Positions 1-9,087 of a stretch of DNA of 64,000 nt are shown in pieces. The notes under the pieces are model-generated. The model saw only the letters and a list, made by a program, of their open reading frames with translations, was not told the origin of the DNA and made no database searches. The position numbers and the translations under genes were made by a program. The DNA comes from an uncultured Clostridia bacterium (lineage in GTDB: Bacteria; Bacillota; Clostridia; TANB77; CAG-508), in NCBI GenBank assembly GCA_934167445.1, contig CAKPKJ010000006.1:1-64000 (forward strand), in the 5' to 3' direction. How positions within the stretch are numbered: position 1 is the first letter of the stretch; the number at the start of each line of letters is the position of its first letter.

Positions 1-3
1 TTA

Positions 4-77
<74 letters not shown>

Positions 78-186
78 ATTTCCTCCTGACAATTATAGAT
101 TATAAAGGTTTTTTATCTCTTTGTCAATAGTTTTTTCAAAAATTTTAAAATTCTTTATGGTAAATTGCTAGCTTATTACGATATAT

Positions 187-1782
187 TTATTTGCAAGCTT
201 TGATTAGTCCTACAAATAAAGGTGCTGGATTATTTGGCCTTGATTTTAGTTCTGGATGAAATTGTCCTGCTATGAAGTATGGATGATTTTCCAATTCTAC
301 AATTTCTACTAAATTTCCGTCTGGCGATGTTCCTGATACTTTTAATCCTGCATTTTTTAATTTTTCTTTATAGTCATTATTAAATTCATATCTATGTCTA
401 TGTCTTTCTGATATTTCTGTTTTTCCATATACTTTATTTGCAAGACTTCCTTTGGTCAATATACATGGATAAGCCCCTAGTCGCATTGTTCCGCCTTTTT
501 GGTTTATCTTTTTTTGTTCTTCCATTATGTGTATTACCGGATTTTTAGTTTTATCATCAAATTCTGCTGAATTGGCATCTTCTAAATGTAATACATTTCT
601 TGCAAATTCTACTACTGCCATTTGCATACCTAAACATATCCCTAAAAATGGTATTTTATTTTCTCTGGCATATTTTATTGTTTCTATTTTCCCTTCTATT
701 CCTCTATTCCCAAATCCTCCTGGCACAACTATTCCATCATATTTTGATAATATTTCATTTGCCGTATCTTTGTTTACATTTTCGGCATCTATTAGGTCAA
801 CTTTTACTTTTACATTATTTGCGAAACCTGCATGATATAAGCTTTCTATAACAGAAATATATGAGTCTTCTAATTTTATGTATTTTCCTACTATTGCTAT
901 TTTAATTATATTTTCCTTGTCTATTTTTCTTATTTTATCTATCATTTCTTGCCATTTTGTATTATCTGGAATATATCTATCTAGTCTTAAATGATTGCAT
1001 ACCTCTCTTGCTAATCCTTCTTCTTCAAGCATTAGTGGCACTGCATATAAACAATCTGCTGTTTTGTTTTGAATTACACTTGTTTTTCTTACATTACAAA
1101 ATAGCGCTAATTTTTCTCTTACTGATTCTGGTATGTCTAATTCTGTTCTACATACTAATATATCTGGTTTTATTCCTAGACTTTGTAATTCTTTTACAGA
1201 ATGTTGTGTTGGCTTTGATTTTATTTCATTAGAACCTGTTATATATGGCAATAGTGTCACATGAATATATAATACATCTTCCGGATTTTTTTCTAATCCA
1301 ACTTGTCGTATTGCTTCTATTATTGATAGTCCTTCTATATCACCTATAGTTCCTCCAACTTCTGTTATTACAATATCTGTGTCTGTATTTTCAAAGCCAT
1401 ATATTCTTTCTTTTATTTCATTTGTTATATGTGGTATTACTTGTACAGTTTTTCCTAAATATTCTCCTTTACGTTCTTTTTCAATTACTGTACTATATAT
1501 TTTTCCCATTGTTACACTCGAATTATGTGTAAGATTTTCATCTATAAATCTTTCATAATGTCCTAAGTCTAAGTCTGTTTCAGCTCCATCGTCTGTTACA
1601 AAAACTTCTCCATGTTCATATGGATTCATTGTGCCTGGATCTACATTTATATATGGATCAAATTTTTGTATTGTTACCTTATACCCTCTGTTTTTCAATA
1701 GTCTTCCTAATGATGCTGCTGTGATTCCTTTTCCTAGTCCTGATACCACTCCTCCTGTCACAAATATGTACTTTGTGTTCAT
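187..1782 (-). CDS. pyrG: CTP synthase
   Basis: Makes CTP from UTP, ATP and glutamine, the last step of pyrimidine nucleotide synthesis, in the cytosol. From the start MNTKYIF the protein is 531 aa, the usual length. The amidoligase half carries the P-loop [11 protein letters not shown] (about 9-19) and the [14 protein letters not shown] stretch. The glutaminase half has PGGFGNRG, the nucleophile Cys383 in GICLGMQ, and a late GQFHPE with the catalytic His and Glu. A longer reading frame exists upstream, but a GGGGGA ribosome binding site 7 bases before this ATG fixes the start. It is transcribed alone, behind a leader that contains a terminator-like hairpin, so control by attenuation is possible (inference). 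Confidence 0.96.
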   Translation of the reverse strand: MNTKYIFVTGGVVSGLGKGITAASLGRLLKNRGYKVTIQKFDPYINVDPGTMNPYEHGEVFVTDDGAETDLDLGHYERFIDENLTHNSSVTMGKIYSTVIEKERKGEYLGKTVQVIPHITNEIKERIYGFENTDTDIVITEVGGTIGDIEGLSIIEAIRQVGLEKNPEDVLYIHVTLLPYITGSNEIKSKPTQHSVKELQSLGIKPDILVCRTELDIPESVREKLALFCNVRKTSVIQNKTADCLYAVPLMLEEEGLAREVCNHLRLDRYIPDNTKWQEMIDKIRKIDKENIIKIAIVGKYIKLEDSYISVIESLYHAGFANNVKVKVDLIDAENVNKDTANEILSKYDGIVVPGGFGNRGIEGKIETIKYARENKIPFLGICLGMQMAVVEFARNVLHLEDANSAEFDDKTKNPVIHIMEEQKKINQKGGTMRLGAYPCILTKGSLANKVYGKTEISERHRHRYEFNNDYKEKLKNAGLKVSGTSPDGNLVEIVELENHPYFIAGQFHPELKSRPNNPAPLFVGLIKACK

Positions 1783-1854
1783 TTTGTTTTCCCCCATTCC
1801 AAATCGAATTATTATTTTTATATTATACGAAGTCAAACAACTTTTCTATAATAA

Positions 1855-1905
1855 TAAAAAAAGATTAAAAAAATTTCTCCGAAAAATTCGGTTTTTTTTT
1901 AATCT
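1855..1905 (-). terminator. Terminator-like hairpin in the pyrG leader (candidate attenuator)
   Basis: The minus strand carries GATTAAAAAAA, then a CCGAA/TTCGG core, then TTTTTTTAATC, followed directly by a run of seven T. This is the form of an intrinsic terminator, yet it sits between the pyrG promoter and the pyrG start codon, about 70 bases before the gene. In Bacillus, pyrG is known to be controlled by CTP-dependent attenuation. Whether this hairpin does the same here is inference, and I do not see the G-rich start used in Bacillus. Confidence 0.5.
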
Positions 1906-1911
1906 ATTTGT

Positions 1912-1940
1912 AGTTTATCACTTTATTTTAAATATAGCAA
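1912..1940 (-). promoter_or_regulatory. Probable pyrG promoter
   Basis: On the minus strand TTGCTA (1935-1940) and TAAACT (1912-1917) are 17 bp apart. Transcription would start near 1905, immediately before a leader hairpin. The site lies between the divergent pyrG and deoD genes. Confidence 0.6.
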
Positions 1941-2021
1941 TACTTTTTTAAAAAGAATATTTCTATATTTAAATATGTGAATTGAGTGAATTGTAAAAAA
2001 TATTTTTATACTTATTTTATA

Positions 2022-2049
2022 TTTACTATTTCTTTATATATGATATAAT
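2022..2049 (+). promoter_or_regulatory. Probable deoD promoter
   Basis: TTTACT (2022-2027) and TATAAT (2044-2049) are separated by 16 bp, just upstream of an AAAAGGAGTG ribosome binding site for the plus-strand nucleoside phosphorylase. Confidence 0.55.
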
Positions 2050-2075
2050 TGAAAAAAAGAAAAGGAGTGATTTAT

Positions 2076-2798
2076 ATGTCAACACCACATAATGAAGCAA
2101 ATTTAGGTGATATTGCAAAAACAGTTATAATGCCTGGAGATCCTTTGCGTGCTAAATATATTGCTGAAAATTTTTTGGATAATTATAAGCTTGTAAATAG
2201 TGTAAGATGTGCATATGCGTATACTGGTAAATATAAAGGGAAAGAAATTACTATTATGGCTTCTGGAATGGGAATGCCTAGTATGGGAATTTACGCTTAT
2301 GAACTTTTTAAAATATATAATGTAGAAAATATTATTAGAATTGGTTCTTGTGGCTGTTATTCACCTGATTTAAAATTATTTGATATTATATTGGCTGAAA
2401 AAGTTTTTAGCGAAAGCAATTTTGCTTTTACTTTTAATAATGATAATTGCCATATTGTTTCTTCAAACGATAATTTGAATTCTATAATATCAGATACGGC
2501 AACTACTAATAATATAAAATTGTATAGAGGAAATACTGTTTGCACAGATTGCTTTGATGTCTATATGACTAATGTCCATAAATTTTTAGAAAGAGTTCCT
2601 GAAAATTTTAATCCTCTTAGTGCGGAAATGGAAGCTTTTTCGCTATTATATACAGCTAAAGTTTTAAATAAAAAAGCTAGTTGTATAATGAGTGTAGTTG
2701 ATTCTAAATTTATTTCAGAAGTTGCTACAGCAAAAGAACGTGAAACTGGTTTAAATAATATGATTAAATTAGCTCTCGATTCTGCTACTAAAATTTAA
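2076..2798 (+). CDS. deoD: Purine-nucleoside phosphorylase, DeoD type
   Basis: Phosphorolyses purine (deoxy)nucleosides to free base and (deoxy)ribose-1-phosphate for purine salvage. The 240-aa product has the hexameric PNP family layout: MPGDPLRAK near the N-terminus (phosphate binding), ASGMGMPSMGIYAYEL, an EMEAF motif, and the late Asp in SVVDSKF where Escherichia coli DeoD has SDH. The start is the ATG that follows AAAGGAGTGATTTAT; an earlier TTG in frame lacks a site. One of only two plus-strand genes in the window, it converges on greA, and both share a bidirectional hairpin at 2881-2920. Confidence 0.93.
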   Translation: MSTPHNEANLGDIAKTVIMPGDPLRAKYIAENFLDNYKLVNSVRCAYAYTGKYKGKEITIMASGMGMPSMGIYAYELFKIYNVENIIRIGSCGCYSPDLKLFDIILAEKVFSESNFAFTFNNDNCHIVSSNDNLNSIISDTATTNNIKLYRGNTVCTDCFDVYMTNVHKFLERVPENFNPLSAEMEAFSLLYTAKVLNKKASCIMSVVDSKFISEVATAKERETGLNNMIKLALDSATKI

Positions 2799-2880
2799 TA
2801 TATCAATACTAAAATATATTATAGCTGTAAGTATATAATAACAATTCTAATCTTATATATTATATAATACTGTATATTAT

Positions 2881-2920
2881 AAAAAGTGAAAGATTTAAAA
2901 CAATTAATCTTTCACTTTTT
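2881..2920. terminator. Bidirectional terminator between deoD and greA
   Basis: AAAAAGTGAAAGATT pairs with AATCTTTCACTTTTT around a 10-base loop. It ends in T-runs on both strands and lies between two convergent genes. Confidence 0.85.
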
Positions 2921-2972
2921 ATTTTACTCATTTCTGTTTTTCTAATATTTTATGTACTTTTTAAATTAGAAA

Positions 2973-3449
2973 TTATAATTTTATTGCTAAAATTTTATAT
3001 TTAATTACTCCACCTGGTGCATTTACTTCTACTACTTGATTTTTCTTAGCTCCTAGTAAAGCAGCTCCTAAAGGTGATTCGTTAGATATTTTATTTTCAG
3101 CTAAATCTACTTCTGTTGAACCAACTATTGTGTATTCAACTTTTTCGTCAAATTCCATATCTAATACTTTTACTGTATTTCCTACTTGTACAGTTTCTGT
3201 GTCTATATCTTTTTCATCTATTATTTTTGCGTGTCTTAACTTGTTTTCTAGTTCAACTATACGTACTTCATTTTCTGCTTGTGCATTTTTAGCTTCATCA
3301 TATTCAGAATTTTCTGACAAATCTCCAAATCCTAATGCTACTTTTATTCTATCAGCTATTTCAGCTCTTTTTTCTGTTTTTAAATAATTTAATTCTTGTT
3401 CTAATTTATCGTGACCTTCTTTTGTTAAAATTACTTCTTTTTCTTCCAT
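2973..3449 (-). CDS. greA: Transcription elongation factor GreA
   Basis: Rescues backtracked RNA polymerase by stimulating transcript cleavage through the secondary channel. The 158-aa protein is full length: an N-terminal antiparallel coiled coil (about 1-75), with the tip acidic residues in [15 protein letters not shown], and a C-terminal FKBP-like domain with SPLGAALLG. The start follows a GGGAG-type site. It ends at the shared terminator with deoD. The genes on its upstream side (pgsA, ctpA) run in the same direction, but there is a 155-bp gap and no clear terminator between them. Confidence 0.95.
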   Translation of the reverse strand: MEEKEVILTKEGHDKLEQELNYLKTEKRAEIADRIKVALGFGDLSENSEYDEAKNAQAENEVRIVELENKLRHAKIIDEKDIDTETVQVGNTVKVLDMEFDEKVEYTIVGSTEVDLAENKISNESPLGAALLGAKKNQVVEVNAPGGVIKYKILAIKL

Positions 3450-3604
3450 TGTTTTTATCTCCCTTCTTTAGGTAATATTTTTAGAAACATTACTATATTA
3501 CGGCAAAAAATGAAATTTGTCAAGGCAAATCCCATTTTTTCCCTTTTTCATTTTCAATTTTATAAGTATTCGTATAAAGACTTACATTTATATACTCTTT
3601 CAAA

Positions 3605-4198
3605 TTAATCTTTCATATATTTTTTTGCGCCTTTCATATAATCAGCCCCTGAGAAAATGGTTGCAATTACTTGAATAATCATTAATATTGTTACAATTAA
3701 GTTTAACACTAAATCTCCACCTTGTAATGTTCCAGAGAAGCATTCTCCAAATGCATTCAAGTCTACTAAAGCTAGTATAATTGCTGCCATTTGTGTTACT
3801 GTTTTTAATTTTCCCCATTTTGATGCTGCAATTACTTCTCCACCTTTTTCTACAGCAATAAGCCTATATCCAGATACCATAAATTCTCTTGCTAACACTA
3901 TAATTGGTATCCATGCTGGTAGTTTAGTCATTTCTACTAGCATTACCATTGCTGCTAATACTAGTATTTTATCTGCTAATGGGTCTAAAAATTTTCCAAA
4001 TGATGTTACTTGATTATTTTTTCTGGCTAAATATCCATCTAATTTATCTGTTATTGATGCAATTATAAATATTAAATCAATTATTATCCATTCTGTTGGG
4101 ATTCCAAATATTCTTCCTTTTATTCCTAAAAATGGAATTATTACCATTATAGGAACTAATATTATTCTAAAAATTGTTAATTTATTTGGTAAATTCAT
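3605..4198 (-). CDS. pgsA: CDP-diacylglycerol--glycerol-3-phosphate 3-phosphatidyltransferase
   Basis: Commits CDP-diacylglycerol to phosphatidylglycerol synthesis in the membrane. The 197-aa protein has several hydrophobic helices and the CDP-alcohol phosphotransferase motif, DKLDGYLAR followed by GKFLDPLADK, which carries the catalytic aspartates. The N-terminus MNLPNKLTIFRIILVP is typical of the family, so the start is secure. However, its ATG has no good ribosome binding site. A perfect AGGAGG instead precedes a 9-codon mini-ORF that ends 8 bases before it (see 4207-4236), suggesting translational coupling. Confidence 0.93.
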   Translation of the reverse strand: MNLPNKLTIFRIILVPIMVIIPFLGIKGRIFGIPTEWIIIDLIFIIASITDKLDGYLARKNNQVTSFGKFLDPLADKILVLAAMVMLVEMTKLPAWIPIIVLAREFMVSGYRLIAVEKGGEVIAASKWGKLKTVTQMAAIILALVDLNAFGECFSGTLQGGDLVLNLIVTILMIIQVIATIFSGADYMKGAKKYMKD

Positions 4199-4206
4199 TA
4201 TTTCAT

Positions 4207-4236
4207 TTATATGTCAGTTTGTGGTATAACTAGCAT
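4207..4236 (-). CDS. Putative 9-codon leader ORF before pgsA
   Basis: After an AAGGAGG site on the minus strand, an ATG opens a short frame reading MLVIPQTDI and then TAA. The pgsA start lies 8 bases beyond the stop, with only an ATGAAATA stretch between. The site and spacing are ideal for initiation, better than anything at pgsA itself. It may couple translation of pgsA to the leader. No function for the peptide is claimed. Confidence 0.4.
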   Translation of the reverse strand: MLVIPQTDI

Positions 4237-4319
4237 ATATCCTCCTTACATAATATTTAGTTTTTTCAACGGCCCTATACCTTTTTACATTTATATATTT
4301 TTTAGTTGTCTTAATTATT

Positions 4320-5531
4320 TTACTTTAATAATTCTATTGCTTTTTGTAATTGTGTGTCATCCTTTTCTTCTACATTTAAAACATTTTTAACTGTATCTGG
4401 TAATGATACTTTTTCGTCTGGTTCTATTCCAACTCCATTTATTTTAGTTTTGTTTGGCGTCAAATATTCTTCAGATGTTATTTTTAGTCCACTTCCATCT
4501 GGTAATGTTAATAATTGTTGAATTACGCCTTTTCCATATGTTTTTTCTCCAACTACTTTTGCCTTTCCGTGGTCTTTTAACGCTCCTGCAAGTATTTCTG
4601 ATGAACTTGCTGTATTTCCATTTGTTAATATTACTATTGGCATATTAATTATTGGGTCATTTGTTGATTTTTCAGTTGTTTCTTTGTTATTTTTATCAAC
4701 TTCATACAAAATGACATCATCTTTATTTAATATATAGTCTGCTATTTTTAAAGCTTCACTTACTATTCCTCCACCATTGTTTCTTAAATCAATTACTAAT
4801 GATGTTATTCCTTGTTTTTGTAATTCTTCATATTTATTTTTAAATTCTTCTGCTGTTCCTTCATCAAATGATGAGAATTCTATGTATCCAATATTATTTT
4901 CTAATACTTTGCCTTCTACTGGATTAACTGTTATTTTTTCTCTTGTTAGTTCATATTCTTTGGTTTCGTTATTTCTTAAAAATTTAATTTTTACAGTTGT
5001 TCCGGCTTCTCCTTTTATTTTGTTAGCTGCTACTGACATTTGATCTCCTGCATATTCAGTTCCATCAACTGATAATATGTAATCTCCTGGTTGAATACCA
5101 GCCTCCTCTGCTGGTCCACCTTTTATTGGTGATATTACCATAATCTTATTTGTTTTGGTATCTTGTGCCATATAAACTCCAATGCCAACAAAATTTCCTG
5201 TTGTATCTGCCATATAGTCTTCCATATCTTCTTTTGATATATATTCACTATATTTATCTCCTAAGCCTTCTATATATCCTTTGATTGCTCCTTCTTTTAG
5301 TTTATCTTCATCAACATCACCTAAATAATATTTGTCTATTATTTTTCTATATTTATTCAATTCTGTCGCAATTTCGTTATTTTCATTTGCTGCTGAAACT
5401 AAACTCTTTCCAAACCCTGTATCTGTAAAATATTTATACATTCCTATTGTGGTTAATATAAATGTTATAAAGGCTACTAATATAACAAGCATAACTACTT
5501 TATAGGTTTTTATTCCTTTTTTTTCTTCCAT
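4320..5531 (-). CDS. C-terminal processing peptidase, S41 family
   Basis: A membrane-anchored serine protease of the CtpA/CtpB type, acting outside the membrane on selected exported proteins. The 403-aa protein has one N-terminal transmembrane helix (about 12-33), a PDZ domain around GGPAEEAGIQPGDYILSVDG, and the S41 core. Catalytic Ser is in NGNTASSSEIL and catalytic Lys in EKTYGKGVIQ. It follows the ftsEX/M23 murein hydrolase genes on the same strand, which suggests a role in cell-wall enzyme turnover. In spore formers such proteases also act in sporulation signalling. The substrate cannot be told from sequence. Confidence 0.9.
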   Translation of the reverse strand: MEEKKGIKTYKVVMLVILVAFITFILTTIGMYKYFTDTGFGKSLVSAANENNEIATELNKYRKIIDKYYLGDVDEDKLKEGAIKGYIEGLGDKYSEYISKEDMEDYMADTTGNFVGIGVYMAQDTKTNKIMVISPIKGGPAEEAGIQPGDYILSVDGTEYAGDQMSVAANKIKGEAGTTVKIKFLRNNETKEYELTREKITVNPVEGKVLENNIGYIEFSSFDEGTAEEFKNKYEELQKQGITSLVIDLRNNGGGIVSEALKIADYILNKDDVILYEVDKNNKETTEKSTNDPIINMPIVILTNGNTASSSEILAGALKDHGKAKVVGEKTYGKGVIQQLLTLPDGSGLKITSEEYLTPNKTKINGVGIEPDEKVSLPDTVKNVLNVEEKDDTQLQKAIELLK

Positions 5532-5583
5532 CTTCTAAAAACTTCCTTTCTCTATATTTTAGATTATTATTTTTTTTGATTTA

Positions 5584-5653
5584 AGTTGCTTATATAATAA
5601 CAAAAAACATTTTATATTATTATATAAACAACTTGGGCGGAAGGTTTCCGCCC
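5584..5653. repeat. Two adjacent intergenic palindromes
   Basis: An AT-rich inverted repeat (AAGTTGCTTATATAATAA at 5584-5601 against TTATTATATAAACAACTT ending at 5634) is followed at once by a GC-rich palindrome, GGGCGGAAGGTTTCCGCCC (5635-5653). Together they fill the gap between the first M23 gene and the ctpA-type gene. The GC-rich hairpin resembles a terminator stem but lacks a T-tract on the minus strand. The AT-rich arms could be a small mobile palindrome or the transcript end. Confidence 0.55.
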
Positions 5654-5693
5654 ATATGTAATTATATTATAATTATCTTTTTTTATGTATGTC

Positions 5694-6926
5694 TTACATA
5701 TAATTTGTTGGGTTTACACGACAAGTATTATAATTATATGGTGCAACTCTTACTTCAAAGTGTAAATGTGCTCCTGTTGAATGTCCACTATTTCCAGATT
5801 TCATTATTTGTTGTCCTCTTGAAACTGTTTGTCCTTCTGATACACATATTGAGCCAGATGTACCATGTGCATACCAAGTTTGTAATCCATTTGCATGTTG
5901 TATTACTACATATGTACCATAACTTGTTGTTAAATTAGCTGTTTTAATAACAACTCCATCTGCAGCTGCATATACAGGAGTTCCTGCTGGCACTCCATAG
6001 TCTATAGCTCCATGATATGAACCACTTGGATAATACATACCAGCTGTTATGCTTCCACTAGCTACTGGTCTTGCAAGTACTCCACTTCCTCCACCATTAT
6101 AATTTCCGCCGCTTCCGCTGTTGCCACTGTTGCTGCTTCCAGAATTTCCTTTTGAGTTACCATTACCTTTATTTAATGCTGCTATTTGTGCTTGATATTT
6201 TGCAACATTAGCATTTATTTCTTTTTGAATTTGTTTGTTAGCTTCTTGCAATTCATCTAATTCTTCTTCAATTTGTTTTTGGTCATCAGATAATTTTGCA
6301 ACTTGTGCACTTTTCTCGCTTTTAGCTGCTTGTAATTGAGTTGAAACTCCTTGCTTTTCAGCTTTTGATGTATCTAAATCCCTTTTGCTATTTTCTAAGT
6401 CTGTTTTAGCTGTTTCTATTTCTTTCTTTTGGTCTTGTATTTTTGTTAATAAATCTGTATCTGCACTTGCAACTTCTGATACTAGATAGTAATTTGAAAT
6501 CAAGTCAGTAAAACTACTTGAATTAAGTATAAAGTCTAAGTAAGAAGTTTCTCCTGATTCTTGCATGGTTACTAATCTTTCATTTAATAATTGTTGTTGT
6601 TTAGTATAATCTTCTTGCTTTTGATCTAGTTGAGTTTGTGATTCACTAATCTTATTATTTAAATCATTTATTTTAGAGTCAAGCTCATCTATTTGTGACT
6701 GATAATCTGAAATTTTTGTACTTAAATCATTTACTTGTTGCTGTGTTTGTGATTTTTCCTCTTTTACATCTTCTAAGTCTGATTGTTTTTCTGTTATTTT
6801 TTTATTGTTTTCATTTTTTTGTGAATTTAATATTGTATTATCACTTGTTGCAAATACAGCTGATGTTTGTAGTAATAATATTGCAATAATTAAAATTCCT
6901 AATATTTTTAAAGATAATTTTTTCAT
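5694..6926 (-). CDS. Secreted murein hydrolase, coiled coil plus M23 (LytM) domain
   Basis: A cell-wall peptidase or amidase activator outside the membrane. The 410-aa protein has a signal peptide (about 1-27), a long coiled coil with a flexible hinge (about 30-245), a Gly/Ser/Asn-rich linker (about 253-285), and a C-terminal M23 domain. Zinc-ligand motifs are present: HGAID (HxxxD) and HLHFE (HxH), so it should be catalytically active. The coiled-coil/LytM architecture resembles the FtsEX-controlled EnvC, PcsB and CwlO partners. It directly follows a paralogue and ftsX, ftsE in one run of genes, and its ATG has a strong GGAGG site. Its exact bond specificity is unknown. Confidence 0.88.
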   Translation of the reverse strand: MKKLSLKILGILIIAILLLQTSAVFATSDNTILNSQKNENNKKITEKQSDLEDVKEEKSQTQQQVNDLSTKISDYQSQIDELDSKINDLNNKISESQTQLDQKQEDYTKQQQLLNERLVTMQESGETSYLDFILNSSSFTDLISNYYLVSEVASADTDLLTKIQDQKKEIETAKTDLENSKRDLDTSKAEKQGVSTQLQAAKSEKSAQVAKLSDDQKQIEEELDELQEANKQIQKEINANVAKYQAQIAALNKGNGNSKGNSGSSNSGNSGSGGNYNGGGSGVLARPVASGSITAGMYYPSGSYHGAIDYGVPAGTPVYAAADGVVIKTANLTTSYGTYVVIQHANGLQTWYAHGTSGSICVSEGQTVSRGQQIMKSGNSGHSTGAHLHFEVRVAPYNYNTCRVNPTNYM

Positions 6927-6944
6927 ACGTTCCTCCTATCAACT

Positions 6945-8174
6945 TTAATTAGTTGTATTATTAGTATTTTCTGTATTTTCATCTTTATTTTGTGTTTGTG
7001 GTACTAATCCATTTGTTATATATGGCATTGGGTCTGTTACCACTCCGTTAAGTCTTACCTCAAAATGAGCATGAGGTCCTGTTGAATATCCTGTTGATCC
7101 TACTTTTAATACTGGATCACCTCTTTTTACAGTTTGACCAACTTGTACTAAAATTTCTGAACCATGTGCATATAATGTTGAAACTCCGCCTCCATGATCT
7201 ATCATAACCATATTTCCATATGCCCCATTATAACTCGCTTTAGTTACAATTCCGTCGTTTGCAGCTATAAATGTTGCGCCTAATGGAGCTCTTATATCAA
7301 CTCCTGTATGAAGTTTATACACTCCTGTTATTGGATGTGTTCTCATTCCATAATTAGAGCTTATTACTGTGTAGCCTGGTACAGGCCATGCTAACACACC
7401 TCCTATATATGGTGTTGCAATACCTCCTTGGGCTAATTGCAAAATTTCATTATTTATTGCATTAAATTGATTATAATATTCATCTATTTGTGCTTGTATA
7501 CTTTTTTCTTGGTCTGACAATTTAGCTATAAAGTTCTCTCTTACTGACTTTGTATTTTCTAGTACTGTTGCGGTTTTAGTTTGATTTGCTTTTATTACAG
7601 CTAATTCTTCTTGGTTCTTTTCTAACTTTTCTTTTGATTGTTGTATTTCATTTTTTTTGTTTTGCATATCTTCTAGTAATTCCATTTGAGAATTTGCAAG
7701 TTCTGTTATTAGAAAATAATTTGATAAAAATTCTGTTATATTTTTAGATGCTAGCAATACATCTAAATATTGCGTATCACTTGATTCTTGTACTGCTACC
7801 AAATACGAATCAAGTAACTTTTTCTGTTTATCATAATTTCCTTGTACTTCTGTTAACCTGTTTTCTACTTCATTAGATGAATTTTGTAAATTTTCTATTT
7901 TTTTATTTAATTCATCTAATTCTTGTTGAGATGTTGATATTTTTTCATCTAATTTTTGTACTTGCTGTAAATTTTCTGATATATCACTTTGCACTCCCTG
8001 GAGTTGTTCATTAGCTTCGTTCATTTGATTCTGTATTTCGTTTCTTTGTGTTTGCAAATCTGTTGCAGCTGTGTTATTGGCTGTATTATTAGTTTCATTT
8101 TCTGCATATACATATGAAAAAATAGTAAAGTTACATATCATAAAAGCTAAAATTGCACTTAAAAATCTACGCAT
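6945..8174 (-). CDS. Secreted murein hydrolase, coiled coil plus M23 (LytM) domain (paralogue)
   Basis: Paralogue of the next gene downstream, 409 aa, with the same order: signal peptide (about 1-25), Gln/Glu-rich coiled coil (about 35-245), then an M23 domain. Here too the zinc motifs are intact (HTGVD and HAHFE). Unlike its neighbour it has an Asn/Thr-rich C-terminal tail and no Gly-rich linker. It starts 10 bases after ftsX, behind an AAAGGAG site, so it is almost certainly in the ftsEX operon. It is the likeliest direct partner of the FtsX extracellular loop (inference from EnvC, PcsB and CwlO systems). Confidence 0.88.
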   Translation of the reverse strand: MRRFLSAILAFMICNFTIFSYVYAENETNNTANNTAATDLQTQRNEIQNQMNEANEQLQGVQSDISENLQQVQKLDEKISTSQQELDELNKKIENLQNSSNEVENRLTEVQGNYDKQKKLLDSYLVAVQESSDTQYLDVLLASKNITEFLSNYFLITELANSQMELLEDMQNKKNEIQQSKEKLEKNQEELAVIKANQTKTATVLENTKSVRENFIAKLSDQEKSIQAQIDEYYNQFNAINNEILQLAQGGIATPYIGGVLAWPVPGYTVISSNYGMRTHPITGVYKLHTGVDIRAPLGATFIAANDGIVTKASYNGAYGNMVMIDHGGGVSTLYAHGSEILVQVGQTVKRGDPVLKVGSTGYSTGPHAHFEVRLNGVVTDPMPYITNGLVPQTQNKDENTENTNNTTN

Positions 8175-8184
8175 ATTCGCTCCT

Positions 8185-9087
8185 TTATACTTTTAAATAT
8201 TTTCTCATAGAAATCATACTTCCAAGTACACCGATTCCTATTCCTAGTAACATATATACTAAAATAATTGAATTGAACATATCCTTAAAACTAATTAAGC
8301 TCATATTTATCACTTGCATAAATTCTGAATTAACTAATTTTTCCGCAATAAAACTATATGCTCCACCTACAAGAACAATTGAAATAGCACTTGCAAGTAT
8401 TCCTATAATCATACCTTCTACAATAAATGGCCATCTTATAAATCCATTTGTAGCTCCAACATATTTCATAATTGAAATTTCTTTTCTTCTTGAGTGTACT
8501 GTAAGTTTAATTGTATTTGCAATAATAAATATTGATATCACAACTAATAAAACTAAAATAACTCCTGTTACTATTTTTATTCCATTGGCTAGGTTTATTA
8601 ATGTTGAAACTGTTTCATCTTTACTTGTTATTTTCTTTACCATATCAAACGTATTTATTTGGTCTTGTACTGTTTTACTTTGTTTTAAGTCTGATAATGT
8701 TACTACATATGATGCTGTAAATATATTATTTTCTCCCTCATATCCGTCTAGTAAGCTTTGTTTATCGCCAAATCTTTCTTTCATTTGCTTTAAGGCGTCT
8801 TCTTTAGATACAAATTCTACAGTGTTTACCCCATTTATACCTTTTAATTTGCTTCCTAGTTCTTGTATTTGTTCTTGCGTTGCTTCGTTTTTTACAAACA
8901 CTTGAATTCCTTGCGCAGATTCTACTTGTTCAACAAAATGATTTATGTTTTCACCTAATATTAAAAAAATTCCAAATATAATCATTGTTGCACACATAAT
9001 CATAAGAGAAGCTCCTGTTGATTTCTTGTTTTTGAATACGTTGCTAAAACCTTCACCTATTAAATATCCTAATCTATTATATTTCAT
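8185..9087 (-). CDS. ftsX: Cell division protein FtsX
   Basis: Permease-like subunit of FtsEX, which transmits ATP hydrolysis in the cytoplasm to murein hydrolases outside. About 300 aa: an N-terminal transmembrane helix (about 20-45), a large extracellular loop, and three C-terminal helices separated by the HSRRKEISIMKYVGAT cytoplasmic loop that is typical of FtsX. I chose the ATG before KYNRLGYL because it lies about 8 bases after an AGGTGGG site. A GTG four codons earlier is possible. The start overlaps the end of ftsE, so the pair is translationally coupled. Confidence 0.94.
   Translation of the reverse strand: MKYNRLGYLIGEGFSNVFKNKKSTGASLMIMCATMIIFGIFLILGENINHFVEQVESAQGIQVFVKNEATQEQIQELGSKLKGINGVNTVEFVSKEDALKQMKERFGDKQSLLDGYEGENNIFTASYVVTLSDLKQSKTVQDQINTFDMVKKITSKDETVSTLINLANGIKIVTGVILVLLVVISIFIIANTIKLTVHSRRKEISIMKYVGATNGFIRWPFIVEGMIIGILASAISIVLVGGAYSFIAEKLVNSEFMQVINMSLISFKDMFNSIILVYMLLGIGIGVLGSMISMRKYLKV

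Noticed and set aside
5635..5653. Classical terminator after the first M23 gene
   Set aside because: GGGCGGAAGGTTTCCGCCC makes a good stem but has no T-run on the minus strand, so it is listed as a palindrome, not a terminator.
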